Assembly (NCBI GenBank): GCA_013299045.1
Contig: JAAFJX010000017.1
Coordinates: 1-64,000, forward strand
Origin: Cytophagales bacterium
GTDB taxonomy: Bacteria > Bacteroidota > Bacteroidia > Cytophagales > Bernardetiaceae
DNA length: 64,000 nucleotides
Reading direction: 5' to 3'
In this document: in pieces, positions 42,549 through 52,153 of the stretch
Numbering within the stretch: the stretch's first letter is position 1
Layout: each line of letters begins with the position of its first letter
Made by a program: the position numbers and the translations under genes
The notes under the pieces: generated by a model
What the model was told of the DNA's origin: nothing
The model's database searches: none
What the model saw: only the letters and a program-made list of their open reading frames with translations

Positions 42549-44450
42549 ATGAGCGAACTCATTAAGCACGAATGCGGTATTGCGCTTATGCGCTTGCGCA
42601 AGCCCTTAGGCTACTACATGGAGCGCTACGGCTCGCCCTCTTATGCCATCAACAAAATGTTTCTGTTAATGGAAAAACAGCACAATCGTGGCCAAGATGG
42701 CGCTGGTTTGGGCAGCATTAAGCTGAACGTTAAACCCGGTGTAAACTACGTGGACAGAACGCGCTCAGTAGCAACCAAGCCTATTGTAGATATTTTTCAA
42801 CAAATTGGCAAAAAATTGGACAAAGCCCAAAGCGCCAACCCCGAGGATTACAAAAATGCGTTCTGGGTGCAGGATAACGTCCCTTTTACTGGCGAAGTTT
42901 TGCTCGGACACCTGCGCTATGGCACACACGGCGCGCTTGGAGTGCAGTATTGCCACCCTCGTATGCGGCACAGTAGCTGGAAAAGCCGCACTTTGCTCAT
43001 GGCTGGCAACTTTAATATGACCAATGTTGATGAAATGCTTGAAAAGCTCAAATCGCTTGGCCAACACCCCAAAGACAACACCGATACTCTGGCGGTTCTG
43101 GAAAAAATAGGCCACTTTCTGGAGCGTGAGCATTTGGCTATCTTCAATCGCTATGATGCCTTAGGTATGCACACCGACGAGGAGATTATCCGTCTTGTGG
43201 AAGACGAGATAGACATAGCACGAATTTTAGAGCGCTCCTGTCGCGATTTTGACGGTGGCTACGCCATGGCTGGGCTTACTGGATACGGAACGGCTTTCGT
43301 TACTAGAGACGCTGCCGGCATCAGGCCTGCTTATTTTTATGCCGACGAAGAAATTGTTGTTGTGGCCTCTGAAAAACCCGCCATCAAAACCACATTTAAC
43401 GTAGAATACAATCAAATTCAAGAAATAATGCCTGGCCATGCGCTCATTATTCACAAAGACGGCAACTATGAGCACGTGCCTGTTATAAAGGCGCTACCCA
43501 AGCGCTCTTGTAGTTTTGAGCGTATTTATTTTTCAAGGGGCACTGACCCCCTCATTTACAAAGAACGCAAAACTCTTGGCAAGCTCCTTGTGCCTGCTAT
43601 TCTGGAAGAAATCAAGCACGATGTTCAGAATACGGTCTTTTCCTATATTCCCAATACTGCCGAAATTGCCTATATGGGCATGATTGACGGCCTAGACGAA
43701 TACTTGATTGGAAAAAGACTGGAATCTCTGGATAATTCCGACAAGCTCAGTACCGAAAAGATTAATGAAATTTTGAGTTTTAGACCTCGAACAGAAAAGC
43801 TAGTCATCAAAGATACGAAACTACGCACATTTATTACCGATGATAACCACCGCGACGACCTCGTAGCCCACGTTTACGATACCACTTACGAAATTGTGGA
43901 AAAGAACCAAGATACGCTCGTGGTTATTGACGACTCCATTGTGCGTGGTACAACGCTAGAAAAAAGTATTTTGCGTATGCTAGACCGTCTAAGCCCCAAA
44001 GAGGTTATTATTGTCTCCTCCGCTCCGCAAATCCGCTATCCTGACTGCTACGGCATAGATATGAGCAGAATGCACGATTTTGTGGTCTTTAGGGCGGCGC
44101 TGGCTCTGCTTAAGGAGCATCAGTTCACTTATCTTTTGCAGGAAGTTTATCATTTGTGTAAAGATAGCCTCTTGCAACGCCTTGAGCAAATAGAAAACCA
44201 CGTCAAGCGCATTTATGCCCCTTTTTCGGAGCGCCAAATCTCGGATAAGGTCGCCGAGATTATCCGCCCAGCCGATATGAAAGCGAGTGTAAAAGTGCTT
44301 TTCCAAAGTGTAGAAAACTTGCATTTGGCTTGCCCAGAGCATTTAGGCGACTGGTATTTTACGGGCAACTATCCTACTGCAGGCGGCAATCGGGTAGCCA
44401 ACTCCGCCTTTATCAACTTCATGGAAGGCAAAGACGGGAGAGCTTATTAG
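42549..44450 (+). CDS. Amidophosphoribosyltransferase (long Bacteroidota form)
   Basis: 633 residues from the ATG at 42549. It belongs to the PurF family, which makes 5-phosphoribosylamine from PRPP and glutamine, the first purine step. The nucleophile cysteine is Cys9 in KHECGIALMRLRKP, so eight residues must be removed to expose it, as in PurF precursors. Glutaminase markers: EKQHNRGQDGAGLG, GHLRYGTHG, CRDFDGGYAMAGLTGYG, RDAAGIRPAYFY. Phosphoribosyltransferase PRPP loop: TLVVIDDSIVRGTTLEKSI. It is over 100 residues longer than E. coli PurF (inserts after DGAGLGS and at the C-terminus). This long form is a second type common in Bacteroidota, so the exact symbol is left open. Its TAG stop coincides with the start of repeat R4. 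Confidence 0.9.
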   Translation: MSELIKHECGIALMRLRKPLGYYMERYGSPSYAINKMFLLMEKQHNRGQDGAGLGSIKLNVKPGVNYVDRTRSVATKPIVDIFQQIGKKLDKAQSANPEDYKNAFWVQDNVPFTGEVLLGHLRYGTHGALGVQYCHPRMRHSSWKSRTLLMAGNFNMTNVDEMLEKLKSLGQHPKDNTDTLAVLEKIGHFLEREHLAIFNRYDALGMHTDEEIIRLVEDEIDIARILERSCRDFDGGYAMAGLTGYGTAFVTRDAAGIRPAYFYADEEIVVVASEKPAIKTTFNVEYNQIQEIMPGHALIIHKDGNYEHVPVIKALPKRSCSFERIYFSRGTDPLIYKERKTLGKLLVPAILEEIKHDVQNTVFSYIPNTAEIAYMGMIDGLDEYLIGKRLESLDNSDKLSTEKINEILSFRPRTEKLVIKDTKLRTFITDDNHRDDLVAHVYDTTYEIVEKNQDTLVVIDDSIVRGTTLEKSILRMLDRLSPKEVIIVSSAPQIRYPDCYGIDMSRMHDFVVFRAALALLKEHQFTYLLQEVYHLCKDSLLQRLEQIENHVKRIYAPFSERQISDKVAEIIRPADMKASVKVLFQSVENLHLACPEHLGDWYFTGNYPTAGGNRVANSAFINFMEGKDGRAY

Positions 44451-44907
44451 TCTTCCCTGAAAATATATCTAAAGTATTTACTGTCAGTAAATTAAACAAA
44501 CATTTCATCTTTAAAATCTCTTAGATTTTAGCCTATTTTGTCAAAAAACTGATAAAACCTCAAGGGCTTCTTACGGCCTGCACTGCCTCGCATCAGACAA
44601 AAGCGAATGGCGCAAAGGTCAGAGGGTGAGATTTTCTGTGCAATTATGTTTTATAAGAGAGTGAATCAAAGAAAAAGCCATTCGCTGGTTTAGATGAAAA
44701 AAGTTATTTTTCATCTAAATTGACCTTTTGCGAGGCTTGATTTTTTTGCAATGCCCAGGGTCGGAACTTTCAGCTCGCGCTTCGGTTCTGCATCAAGGCA
44801 AAAAGAAGAGAAGTCTATCAAAGGCCGTCAAGGTGTTCCCAAAATAGGCAAGCTATCCTCCTTAAATTTAGCTTACATCTATTGAATGTACTTTTTAAGG
44901 GACGGCT
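44449..44907 (+). repeat. Dispersed repeat family, copy R4
   Basis: About 459 bases from AGTCTTCCCTGAAAA to TTTTTAAGGGACGGCT. It holds CAGTAAATTAAACAAACATTT, TTTTAGCCTATTTTGTCAAA, GAAAAAGCCATTCGCTGG, a hairpin-forming AGATGAAAAA/TTTTTCATCT pair at about 44691-44717, and the AAGGCCGTCAAGGTGTTCCC core. Same order as R3 but without the GC-rich block and the 11-base tandem. First AG is shared with the purF-like TAG stop. Confidence 0.85.
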
Positions 44908-44936
44908 TATTAGCATAAAAGAATTGCTATAAACAT

Positions 44937-44973
44937 AAAAAAGCCTAGAGAATTTCTACCCCTAGGCTTTTTT
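44937..44973 (-). terminator. Terminator between the purF-like and M16 genes
   Basis: AAAAAGCCTAG and CTAGGCTTTTT form a stem with T-runs on both strands, 24 bases beyond the M16 stop codon; it can serve both convergent genes. Confidence 0.85.
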
Positions 44974-44996
44974 TATGTTCTGGCTAAAAATTTACC

Positions 44997-47825
44997 TTAT
45001 TTCTTGTTTTTGTAGCTCTCGGGGTATCTGATAAGCTGAGCGTAACTATTAAACTGTGCATAGTCTTTGGCTGCATTTTGCAAATCGCTCAGAGTAAGCG
45101 CCTCTACAGCTGCCAAATAGCTTTCGGGCGCATTAAACTTATCGTTGTTTAGATAAGTGCGTTCCAAACTGCGCAACCAAAAACGATTTTGTTGTAAATT
45201 GGCTTCAAATTCGCGTTTCATACCTTCTTTGACCTTCAGTAAATCAGACTCTTGTGGACCTTCTTTCTGGATTTTCTCAAGAATAGAAAACGTGGTTTCT
45301 GCCAAGTTTTTGGCATTGGTAGGCGAGCAGTCAAAAAAGATGGTCAGTTCAGCCATATCTACAGGTCTGCGCGAGAAACTTGCTCCACAATAAGGAGAAT
45401 AAACTCCGCCTTTGTCCTCTCTCAAAACCTCTGTGAGTCTCAAGTCCATGAGCTCGCCCAGGGCAAGAAGTTTGACATTGGCATTCTGGCTGTATGGTAT
45501 TTGGCGGTGAAAATTAATGCTCACGCTGCTTTTTTCATCTACACCCACAAAGATTTCTTTTTTGAGAATGCCCTTGGGTGGACGTATGCCCAAATCCTTG
45601 AATTTTTCAGCTTTTTGCGTGCTTGGTAGGGAGGCGAGGTATTTTTCAATGAGTGGCTTCATGGCCTCCATATCAAACTTGCCCACAAAAAGCATGGTAA
45701 AGTCTGAGGCATTACCGAAACGCTCTTTGTGGAATTTGATAGCAGTCTTAGCATCAAACTGCTTCATGATGGCCTCCGTAGGTATCATAATTTCACGCTT
45801 GCTATAATTGTTCATCATGGCAGCAGATTCAATTTGCATCAGTACTTCGGGGCTATTCATGAGGTTCTTTACCTCATCAATTTGCATTTGTACAAAGTTT
45901 TTGGCAGCTTCAGCATCATAGCGTGGGGCAGTCATGTTCAGGTGAACAATTTGCATCAGTTCGGCAGCCTCCGACGTTTTGGCTTGGGCATAGAGTTTTT
46001 CCTCATAAACACCTACACTTGCCGCTACATAAACATTTTTGCCAGCCAAAGCCTTGCGTAAATCTACGGGTGAAAAATCGCCTATACCCGTAACGCTTGT
46101 CATGTCGCCAGCATAAGCGGCAGAGATAAATTGTTTGTCGTTATAAAGGGACTGGCCGCCATTGCTAAATGCGGTAAAAAGAATTTCATCTTGCTTAAAT
46201 TCAGTGGGTTTCAATAACACGCGCAAACCATTAGAAAGGGTCAGTTCTGTAATGCCAGAAACTGCGTTTGTTTCTGATTTTAGAATCTTTCCCGCTTTAG
46301 GCTCTGTTTTGAGTAACTGTGCAGCAACTACTTTGTCTGTATAGGCTGTGTAAGTCATTGTTTTTGTTTGAGCAATGGCCTCACGAATTTCTGCTTCGCT
46401 AGGAATTTTAATGCCCTCTTTTTCTACGGCGTTCAGCGACATAGCGCAGTTCTTTTCGGTTACGAGCGTGGCAAGGATTTTATTGATTTCCTCTAAAGTG
46501 GCTTCGCTTACAAATTTTTTAGTGGTCTCTAATTCCACTTCAGGCGAGAGAACAGGGTTGTTTTCCAAGAAGTTGGACACCAAGCGGTAGCAATAAATAC
46601 GGGACTCCGTTGTGTTGCGTTCGTTATAACTTTTTTCTGCACCGCTAAGGGCTTGTTTTTTAGCGCGTTCAAGTTCCGTAGCCGTAAAACCAAAACGTTT
46701 GGCGCGCTCAAACTCTTGGAAAATAGCCGAAATAGCCTTGAGATAGTCGTCATTGGCAGCACCCGCATACACCTGAAATGCGTCTTTGTTTCTAGACCAT
46801 GTTTCGCCATCAAAAGCACCCGCATACATAAAAGGCGGATTACTTTGGTAGCGTATTTCATCAAAACGCGCATTGAGCATTTGCGTCATCAGATTGGTAG
46901 CCATACGCTTGCGCTTGTCTTGCAAACTTTGATAGATACCTGGTGCACGTTTGAACATGATTTGGAGGGAGGACATCATGGTTTCTTTGTCTGCTGCCAC
47001 CACAACAAGGTTTTCTTCATGGTCTGGTACGTCAAAAACAGGGCGTGGCTTAGGGTTAGGCGTGGCAGGGATTTTGCCAAACTGCTCCTTCACTTTTTTT
47101 TCCATTTCGTCAGGGTTAATATCCCCCACCACTACAACCGCCATGAGGTCTGTTCTGTACCAGTCTTTGTAAAACTGGCGAATGCGCTCATGCTTGAAGG
47201 TTTCAATGATTTCTTTAGTACCAATAGGTTCTCGCATAGGGTATTTTGAGCCTTTGTAAAGCACGGGCAGTGTTTTAGCCATCATACGCGCACTGGCATC
47301 GAGGTCGCGTGAGCGCCACTCTTCAATGATAATGCCGCGTTCTTTATCAATTTCTTCGCCCTCAAAGCTAACGTTATGTGCCCAGTCTTCCAGAATTTGA
47401 AACCCTTTATTGAGGATTTCGGCAGAGTCGGTGGGGAGCTGAAGCTGATAAACTGTTTCATCAAAACTGGTGTAAGCGTTGATGTCTGCCCCAAACTTAA
47501 CCCCAAATTTTTGTAGTAGGTTTACAATTTCATTTTTTGAGAAGTTTTTAGTGCCATTAAAGGCCATGTGTTCGGTAAAGTGCGCCAAGCCGCGCTGATC
47601 ATCTTCTTCTAGCAGGGAGCCCGCATTAACTGCTAAGCGTAGCTCTACTCTATTTTTAGGAGTAGCGTTGGCCTTAATATAATAGACCATACCATTGGGT
47701 AACTTACCTGCTCTGATGCTAGGGTCTAGTGGGAGTTCTGCGTTTGAGAACTGCGCATAAAGACTGAAAGGCAAACAAAAGGCAACAAAGGCAATTAAGC
47801 AGAAGCCTGATAAATTGAGTGTCAT
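44997..47825 (-). CDS. Secreted M16 (pitrilysin-family) zinc protease
   Basis: 942 residues, with a signal peptide ending LYAQ (about 25). First M16 half: the zinc motif His82-x-x-Glu85-His86 in GLAHFTEHMAFNGT, with the third ligand glutamate in the EEIDKERGIIIEEW region (about 165). A second, inactive-type M16 half follows (from about 520, ITELTLSNGLRVLLKPTEF, later LFVGKFDMEAMKPLIEKYL and YSPYCGASFSRRP). Such two-half proteins form a clamshell that degrades peptides in the periplasm; in Bacteroidota they are often called insulinase family. The opening ELPLDPSIRAGKLPNGMVYYI is typical. Convergent with the purF-like gene. Confidence 0.95.
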   Translation of the reverse strand: MTLNLSGFCLIAFVAFCLPFSLYAQFSNAELPLDPSIRAGKLPNGMVYYIKANATPKNRVELRLAVNAGSLLEEDDQRGLAHFTEHMAFNGTKNFSKNEIVNLLQKFGVKFGADINAYTSFDETVYQLQLPTDSAEILNKGFQILEDWAHNVSFEGEEIDKERGIIIEEWRSRDLDASARMMAKTLPVLYKGSKYPMREPIGTKEIIETFKHERIRQFYKDWYRTDLMAVVVVGDINPDEMEKKVKEQFGKIPATPNPKPRPVFDVPDHEENLVVVAADKETMMSSLQIMFKRAPGIYQSLQDKRKRMATNLMTQMLNARFDEIRYQSNPPFMYAGAFDGETWSRNKDAFQVYAGAANDDYLKAISAIFQEFERAKRFGFTATELERAKKQALSGAEKSYNERNTTESRIYCYRLVSNFLENNPVLSPEVELETTKKFVSEATLEEINKILATLVTEKNCAMSLNAVEKEGIKIPSEAEIREAIAQTKTMTYTAYTDKVVAAQLLKTEPKAGKILKSETNAVSGITELTLSNGLRVLLKPTEFKQDEILFTAFSNGGQSLYNDKQFISAAYAGDMTSVTGIGDFSPVDLRKALAGKNVYVAASVGVYEEKLYAQAKTSEAAELMQIVHLNMTAPRYDAEAAKNFVQMQIDEVKNLMNSPEVLMQIESAAMMNNYSKREIMIPTEAIMKQFDAKTAIKFHKERFGNASDFTMLFVGKFDMEAMKPLIEKYLASLPSTQKAEKFKDLGIRPPKGILKKEIFVGVDEKSSVSINFHRQIPYSQNANVKLLALGELMDLRLTEVLREDKGGVYSPYCGASFSRRPVDMAELTIFFDCSPTNAKNLAETTFSILEKIQKEGPQESDLLKVKEGMKREFEANLQQNRFWLRSLERTYLNNDKFNAPESYLAAVEALTLSDLQNAAKDYAQFNSYAQLIRYPESYKNKK

Positions 47826-47925
47826 ACAAATAATAAGATAAAGGATAAGTGAAGTAGAATAAATAGTGGTTACAGCACAAACCGCATACTTTTTGAGGAA
47901 AGGTAAAGCCAGCCTTTCAAATAAA

Positions 47926-47958
47926 AAAACCTTGAAAAGTGCTTATTTTCAAGGTTTT
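47926..47958 (-). terminator. Terminator of rpsU
   Basis: AAAACCTTGAAAA (47926-47938) and TTTTCAAGGTTTT (47946-47958) form a perfect 13-base stem with a 7-base loop, 22 bases after the rpsU stop. Confidence 0.85.
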
Positions 47959-47980
47959 GAGGGAATGCTCTGAAGCAATA

Positions 47981-48175
47981 TTAATTAGCGTGGCTATCAA
48001 TCATTTGTTGACGATAAGCAGCTTTAAGCTTGAGGTCACGCTTCCAAATTGAGGGTTTCTCGAAATAAGAACGGCCACGAAGTTCGCGGAGAACGCCAGC
48101 CTTTTCAAATTTCTTTTTGAAACGTTTCAAAGCCCTGTCAATAGACTCGTTATCTTTGATGCGAATTTCAATCAT
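47981..48175 (-). CDS. rpsU: 30S ribosomal protein S21
   Basis: 64 residues, the usual length. MIEIRIKDNESIDRALKRFKK with a basic middle (FEKAGVLRELRGRSYFEKPS) is the S21 pattern. S21 sits on the 30S platform near the anti-Shine-Dalgarno of 16S rRNA and helps initiation. Single gene with its own terminator. Confidence 0.97.
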   Translation of the reverse strand: MIEIRIKDNESIDRALKRFKKKFEKAGVLRELRGRSYFEKPSIWKRDLKLKAAYRQQMIDSHAN

Positions 48176-48486
48176 GTTTTTGAACGTTTATGCTTTCTTA
48201 AAATAAAGCGGTTTATAACTTGAGATGCGTTTTGCTTATAACACAATCCTAATTTGGGGACAAAAGTATAAAATACTTTTTAAATTATAAAAAAAACGTT
48301 ACACTTTTTTTATAATTACTAAATTTAGGCCACTTAGCGATGCGCTTGCGTTGATGAATTAGTATCACCAAATGTTCTCTGTTATTGCTATATGCACTTA
48401 GTTTTCGATTAAAATACATTGGGGTTGCTAGTATTTGTATATTTGAGAATAGATTGTAAATTGGCTCTTCAAGGCGAAAACAATTT
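48176..48486. other. Intergenic region, about 310 bases
   Basis: AT-rich spacer between the divergent rpsU start and the transposase remnant. It should contain the rpsU promoter and the left end of the decayed insertion sequence, but I cannot place a terminal repeat. Confidence 0.5.
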
Positions 48487-49183
48487 ATGGAAACGTGCAA
48501 AAAATGTTCTTCAAAGGATACCCACCAATTCGGATTTGCTCGCGGCAAACAACGTTAAAAATGCAGAAGTTGTGGTATCAGTTTTACGCTTGGTGATAGG
48601 CGAAATCTTCGTGCTAAACCTCTGCATATCAAGAATACTGCCATTCAGCTTTATCAATTAGGTTTAGGTTTTCGTGCCATTGGAAAGTTCCTGAACGTGA
48701 GCAATGTTTCCGTTTTGTACTGGGTAAGAAAAGCGGCTGAACAGATGCCATCAATAGAAAATCCACTTTCCATTCGTGTCATGGCAATAAATGAAATGTG
48801 GCATTATTGTCAAAAAAAAAAGAAAAGCATGGCTCTGGTTGTCAATTTGTTATGATAACAAACGAATTCTTGCCTTTGAACTGTGATGCAGAGGTCTGAA
48901 AACAGCAAAAATTATGGAAAAAATTAAAGATATTCCATGTAAACAGTACTGCACAGACCACTGGGAGGTGTATCAAAAGTTTATCCCAGCCGATAAGCAC
49001 AGGCGCTCAAAATTGCAAACATACACCATAGAGTCTTACAATGCCCTTTTTAGGCATTATCTGGTACGTTTCCATAGAAAAACCAAATGTTATTCTAAAA
49101 AAATTAAAATGATTGAGCTAAGCGTTCGTTTGCTTATTGATATGTTGAACAATAGGAATAAAATAAAAATATCTTTTGATTAG
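48487..49183 (+). pseudogene. IS1-family transposase remnant
   Basis: Read from the ATG at 48487: METCKKCSSKDTHQFGFARG, a TAA at codon 24, then KCRSCGISFTLGD (zinc-ribbon CxxC pairs), QLYQLGLGFRAIGKFLNVSN (HTH) and WVRKAAEQ. A frameshift near 48815 and further stops break it. The C-terminal part continues at 48914-49183 (PCKQYCTDHWEVYQKFIP, TIESYNALFRHYLVRFHRKT, CYSKKIKMIELSVRLL), the typical IS1 end. The element is clearly dead. It lies 41 bases upstream of the first TPR-CHAT gene on the same strand and could have helped move or duplicate that locus. Confidence 0.9.
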
Positions 49184-49224
49184 CAATTCCTAAAATTTCA
49201 GGAATTAAAACCCAAGAAAGCACA

Positions 49225-52134
49225 ATGAAAAAGACATTTTTAGTTATTATTATGCTCTTTTTGAGTACTTTAGCTCAAGCCCAAACCTGGCAGCAGTTAG
49301 ATAGTTTAGGGCAAGCCCTTACCAAAAAACAAAAATTCAAGGCAGCAGACTCGGTTTTGCAAATTGCCCTCAAGAAAGTAGAGGCGCAGCACGGGAAGGA
49401 TACCAGTTATGCGAAGGTGGCTAGGAACTTAGGGACGGTATATTTTTATATGGCCGACTATAAAAAAGCAGAAATACATTTCTTAGAATCTAAGAACATA
49501 AGAGCAGCTCTTTTGGGAAACACAAACCTAGATTATGCCACTTCATGTAATAGCTTGGGTATTTTATATAGAGTTTTAGGCAATTATAAAAAGGCAGAAC
49601 TATTTTACTTAGAAGCTAAAACGATTAGGCAAAATAGATTAGGCAAAAGAAATTCAGACTATGCGAACTCATGTAATAGCTTGGCTATTTTCTACAGTGA
49701 ACAAGGGCAGTATGGGAAGGCGGAATTATTGTTGCTTGAAGCACAAGATATTACTGAATCTTTACATGGCAAAAAACACCTTTTTTATGCGAACTCTTGT
49801 AATAATTTGGCCAACTTGTATAAACTAATGGGGTATTATAAAAAAGTAGAAGAACTTTATCATGAAGCCATGCAGATAATAGAGAGTAACCTAGGGCAAA
49901 ACAATTTGCAATATGCCGATGCTTGTAATAATATGGCAATTTTATATGCTGCCTTTGGGCTTTATGATAAGGCAGAATTATATTATCTCCGTGTACAGAA
50001 AATAAGGTTGGATAAACTTGGTACGAAACATATTGACTATGCAAATAGTTCCGAAGCCTTGGGAAATCTTTATCTTCAGCAAAAAATATTTGATAAGGCA
50101 GAGATATATTTCCAAGAATGTAAAGATATCCGTACTAATACTTTTACTGAAAAGCACTCTAGTGTTGTACGGAGTTATCAAAACTTGGCTAATTTGCACT
50201 TACTGTCAGGAAATATCAACAAAGCAAAGGAATTTGCTGATATTGCGGAGTCTATCATGTTCCAAATCGGTGAATATGACATGATAAGCCATATTGGTGT
50301 CCGCCAAATTCAGGCAGATGTTCATGAAAAATATGGGGATAAAAAGCGCGCAGAAGAGTATCTACTAAGCTCATTAGAATCTTACCAAAAAATCTTTGGT
50401 ATTGAAAATAGTCAATGTGTCAATACATATTGGTTGCTTGGCGAACACTACAGGAGGAATAAGGATTCTCGCAAATCTGAAGAGTTCTATTGCTTAGCTA
50501 CTCGAATAAAAAAAGATGAAATTTTAGACATCTTTCCCTCCCTCTCTGAGCAAGAGAAACAAGCCTACTGGCGGTCTATTCGCTATTGTTTTGAGAGCTT
50601 TACACAATTTTGCAACAGTTATGGTAACGAAAATCCCGTCATCATGGCCGACCTCTACGACCAAACCCTCTTCACCAAAGGCATCATTTTCTCCTCTACC
50701 CAAAAAATAAAAAATACCATTCTAAACAGCGGAGATACCGTTCTTGTCAATCAGTACAACAACTGGAAAAAACAACGTGAGAGCTACACCAAACTCTACC
50801 AACTGCCCCTTGAAGAACAAAAAAAGCAAAATTTGGACTTGGAAGGAATGAAAAACCAAATCAATGATTTGGAGAAAGACCTGTCCAAAAAATCCGCTCT
50901 CTTTGGTCAGAACGTGCAAACAAAATCCTACAAGTGGCAGGAAGTGAAAGCCAAATTAGCCAAAAATGAAGTGGTTATAGAAATCATCAAGTCAGATTCT
51001 GCTTATATCGCTCTCTTTCTGACGGCTCAAACAGAAAACTATCCAGCTTTTTATCTCTTCAAAAATGCCCAAGAACTTGAAGACAAATTCTTGAACTATT
51101 ACAAAAACTGCATTGAGTTCAAAATAGAAGATACGGTTTCTTACAACGCCTTCTGGAAGCCTATAGCCGATAAGTTATCGACTTTGAACAAAAAAGGCTT
51201 CAAGAAAATCTATTTTTCGCCAGATGGTGTTTTTCATCAACTCAGCCTGAATACCCTCAAAAATACTAAAACAGGCAAATTTCTTTTGGAAGAAGCCAAT
51301 ATTCAGCTCATTGGCAGTAGCCGCGATTTGATAGAGCTGAATAAAAAAAGCCGCGATTTGAGCCAAAACTACGAGAATTATCAGGCTCATTTGCTCGGTT
51401 ATCCCATTTATGGGGCAGAGAATACAGAAAAAGAGCCAGAAAAAAAGCGCGACCGCTCACTTGGCTTTTCAGGAATGCAGTCTGCTGTGGGTGTGGCGGG
51501 GGCTGTTTCCTTGCTGCCCGGCACGAAGAAAGAAGTGGAAAATGTATTTGGTTTGTTCAATCAAAAAAAGCTGAAAGTAAACTTGCTTTTGGCCGAAAAC
51601 GCCACCGAAGAGGCCGTCAAAAATCTCAAAAGCCCCACCATTTTACACGTGGCCACGCATGGTTTTTTTATCCCTGAAATATCTGATAAAGAAGTTAAAA
51701 GCATACAAGATGCCATGAATAGAAATTTACTCAAAAACCCTTTTATGCGCTCTGGCCTTTTGCTGGCTGGCTGCCAAAAACCCAACCCAGAAGGCGAAGA
51801 CGGCATTTTGACGGCCGAAGAAGTGATGAATTTGACGTTGGACAACACGGAACTCGTCGTGATGTCTGCTTGCGAAACAGGCTTAGGCGACATACAGGCG
51901 GGCGAGGGCGTTTTTGGTTTGCAACGCGCTTTTCAGCAAGCGGGTGCAAAGTCCGTGCTGATGAGCCTCTGGAAAGTAGATGATGAGGCCACGCAAACCC
52001 TGATGACCGAATTTTATACCGCCCTGCTCAAAGGCCAAAGCAAGCGCCAAGCCTTCAAAACAGCCCAAATGAACCTCAAAAAACGTTTCCCAGAGCCATA
52101 TTACTGGGGTGCTTTTGTGATGGTGGGGGAATGA
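49225..52134 (+). CDS. TPR-CHAT secreted caspase-like protein, copy 1
   Basis: 969 residues. Signal peptide ending AQAQ (about 20), then TWQQLDSLGQALTKKQKFKAA and about seven 42-residue kinesin-light-chain-like TPR units (about 65-400; YATSCNSLGILY, YANSCNNLANLY and so on). A linker begins EKQAYWRSIRYCFESFTQFC and includes a coiled coil (LDLEGMKNQINDLEKDLSKK). The CHAT domain spans about 660-969 with the catalytic dyad His812 in HVATHGFFIP and Cys883 in VMSACETGLGD. CHAT proteases are caspase relatives; TPR parts usually bind partners. Both catalytic residues are present. From about residue 440 on it is almost identical to the next gene, which starts 20 bases after its stop. Confidence 0.93.
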   Translation: MKKTFLVIIMLFLSTLAQAQTWQQLDSLGQALTKKQKFKAADSVLQIALKKVEAQHGKDTSYAKVARNLGTVYFYMADYKKAEIHFLESKNIRAALLGNTNLDYATSCNSLGILYRVLGNYKKAELFYLEAKTIRQNRLGKRNSDYANSCNSLAIFYSEQGQYGKAELLLLEAQDITESLHGKKHLFYANSCNNLANLYKLMGYYKKVEELYHEAMQIIESNLGQNNLQYADACNNMAILYAAFGLYDKAELYYLRVQKIRLDKLGTKHIDYANSSEALGNLYLQQKIFDKAEIYFQECKDIRTNTFTEKHSSVVRSYQNLANLHLLSGNINKAKEFADIAESIMFQIGEYDMISHIGVRQIQADVHEKYGDKKRAEEYLLSSLESYQKIFGIENSQCVNTYWLLGEHYRRNKDSRKSEEFYCLATRIKKDEILDIFPSLSEQEKQAYWRSIRYCFESFTQFCNSYGNENPVIMADLYDQTLFTKGIIFSSTQKIKNTILNSGDTVLVNQYNNWKKQRESYTKLYQLPLEEQKKQNLDLEGMKNQINDLEKDLSKKSALFGQNVQTKSYKWQEVKAKLAKNEVVIEIIKSDSAYIALFLTAQTENYPAFYLFKNAQELEDKFLNYYKNCIEFKIEDTVSYNAFWKPIADKLSTLNKKGFKKIYFSPDGVFHQLSLNTLKNTKTGKFLLEEANIQLIGSSRDLIELNKKSRDLSQNYENYQAHLLGYPIYGAENTEKEPEKKRDRSLGFSGMQSAVGVAGAVSLLPGTKKEVENVFGLFNQKKLKVNLLLAENATEEAVKNLKSPTILHVATHGFFIPEISDKEVKSIQDAMNRNLLKNPFMRSGLLLAGCQKPNPEGEDGILTAEEVMNLTLDNTELVVMSACETGLGDIQAGEGVFGLQRAFQQAGAKSVLMSLWKVDDEATQTLMTEFYTALLKGQSKRQAFKTAQMNLKKRFPEPYYWGAFVMVGE
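50549..52134 (+). repeat. About 1.59-kb near-identical direct repeat (CHAT half), copy 1
   Basis: Matches 53480-55063 at DNA level with scattered changes. Its first part also occurs inverted at about 1-290. Confidence 0.9.
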
Positions 52135-52153
52135 ATATTAACTCATAAAAAAA

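Noticed and set aside
17341-44907. Repeats R1-R5 as a CRISPR array
   Set aside because: Copies are kilobases apart, long and with inverted ends; no short regular repeat-spacer pattern and no cas genes.
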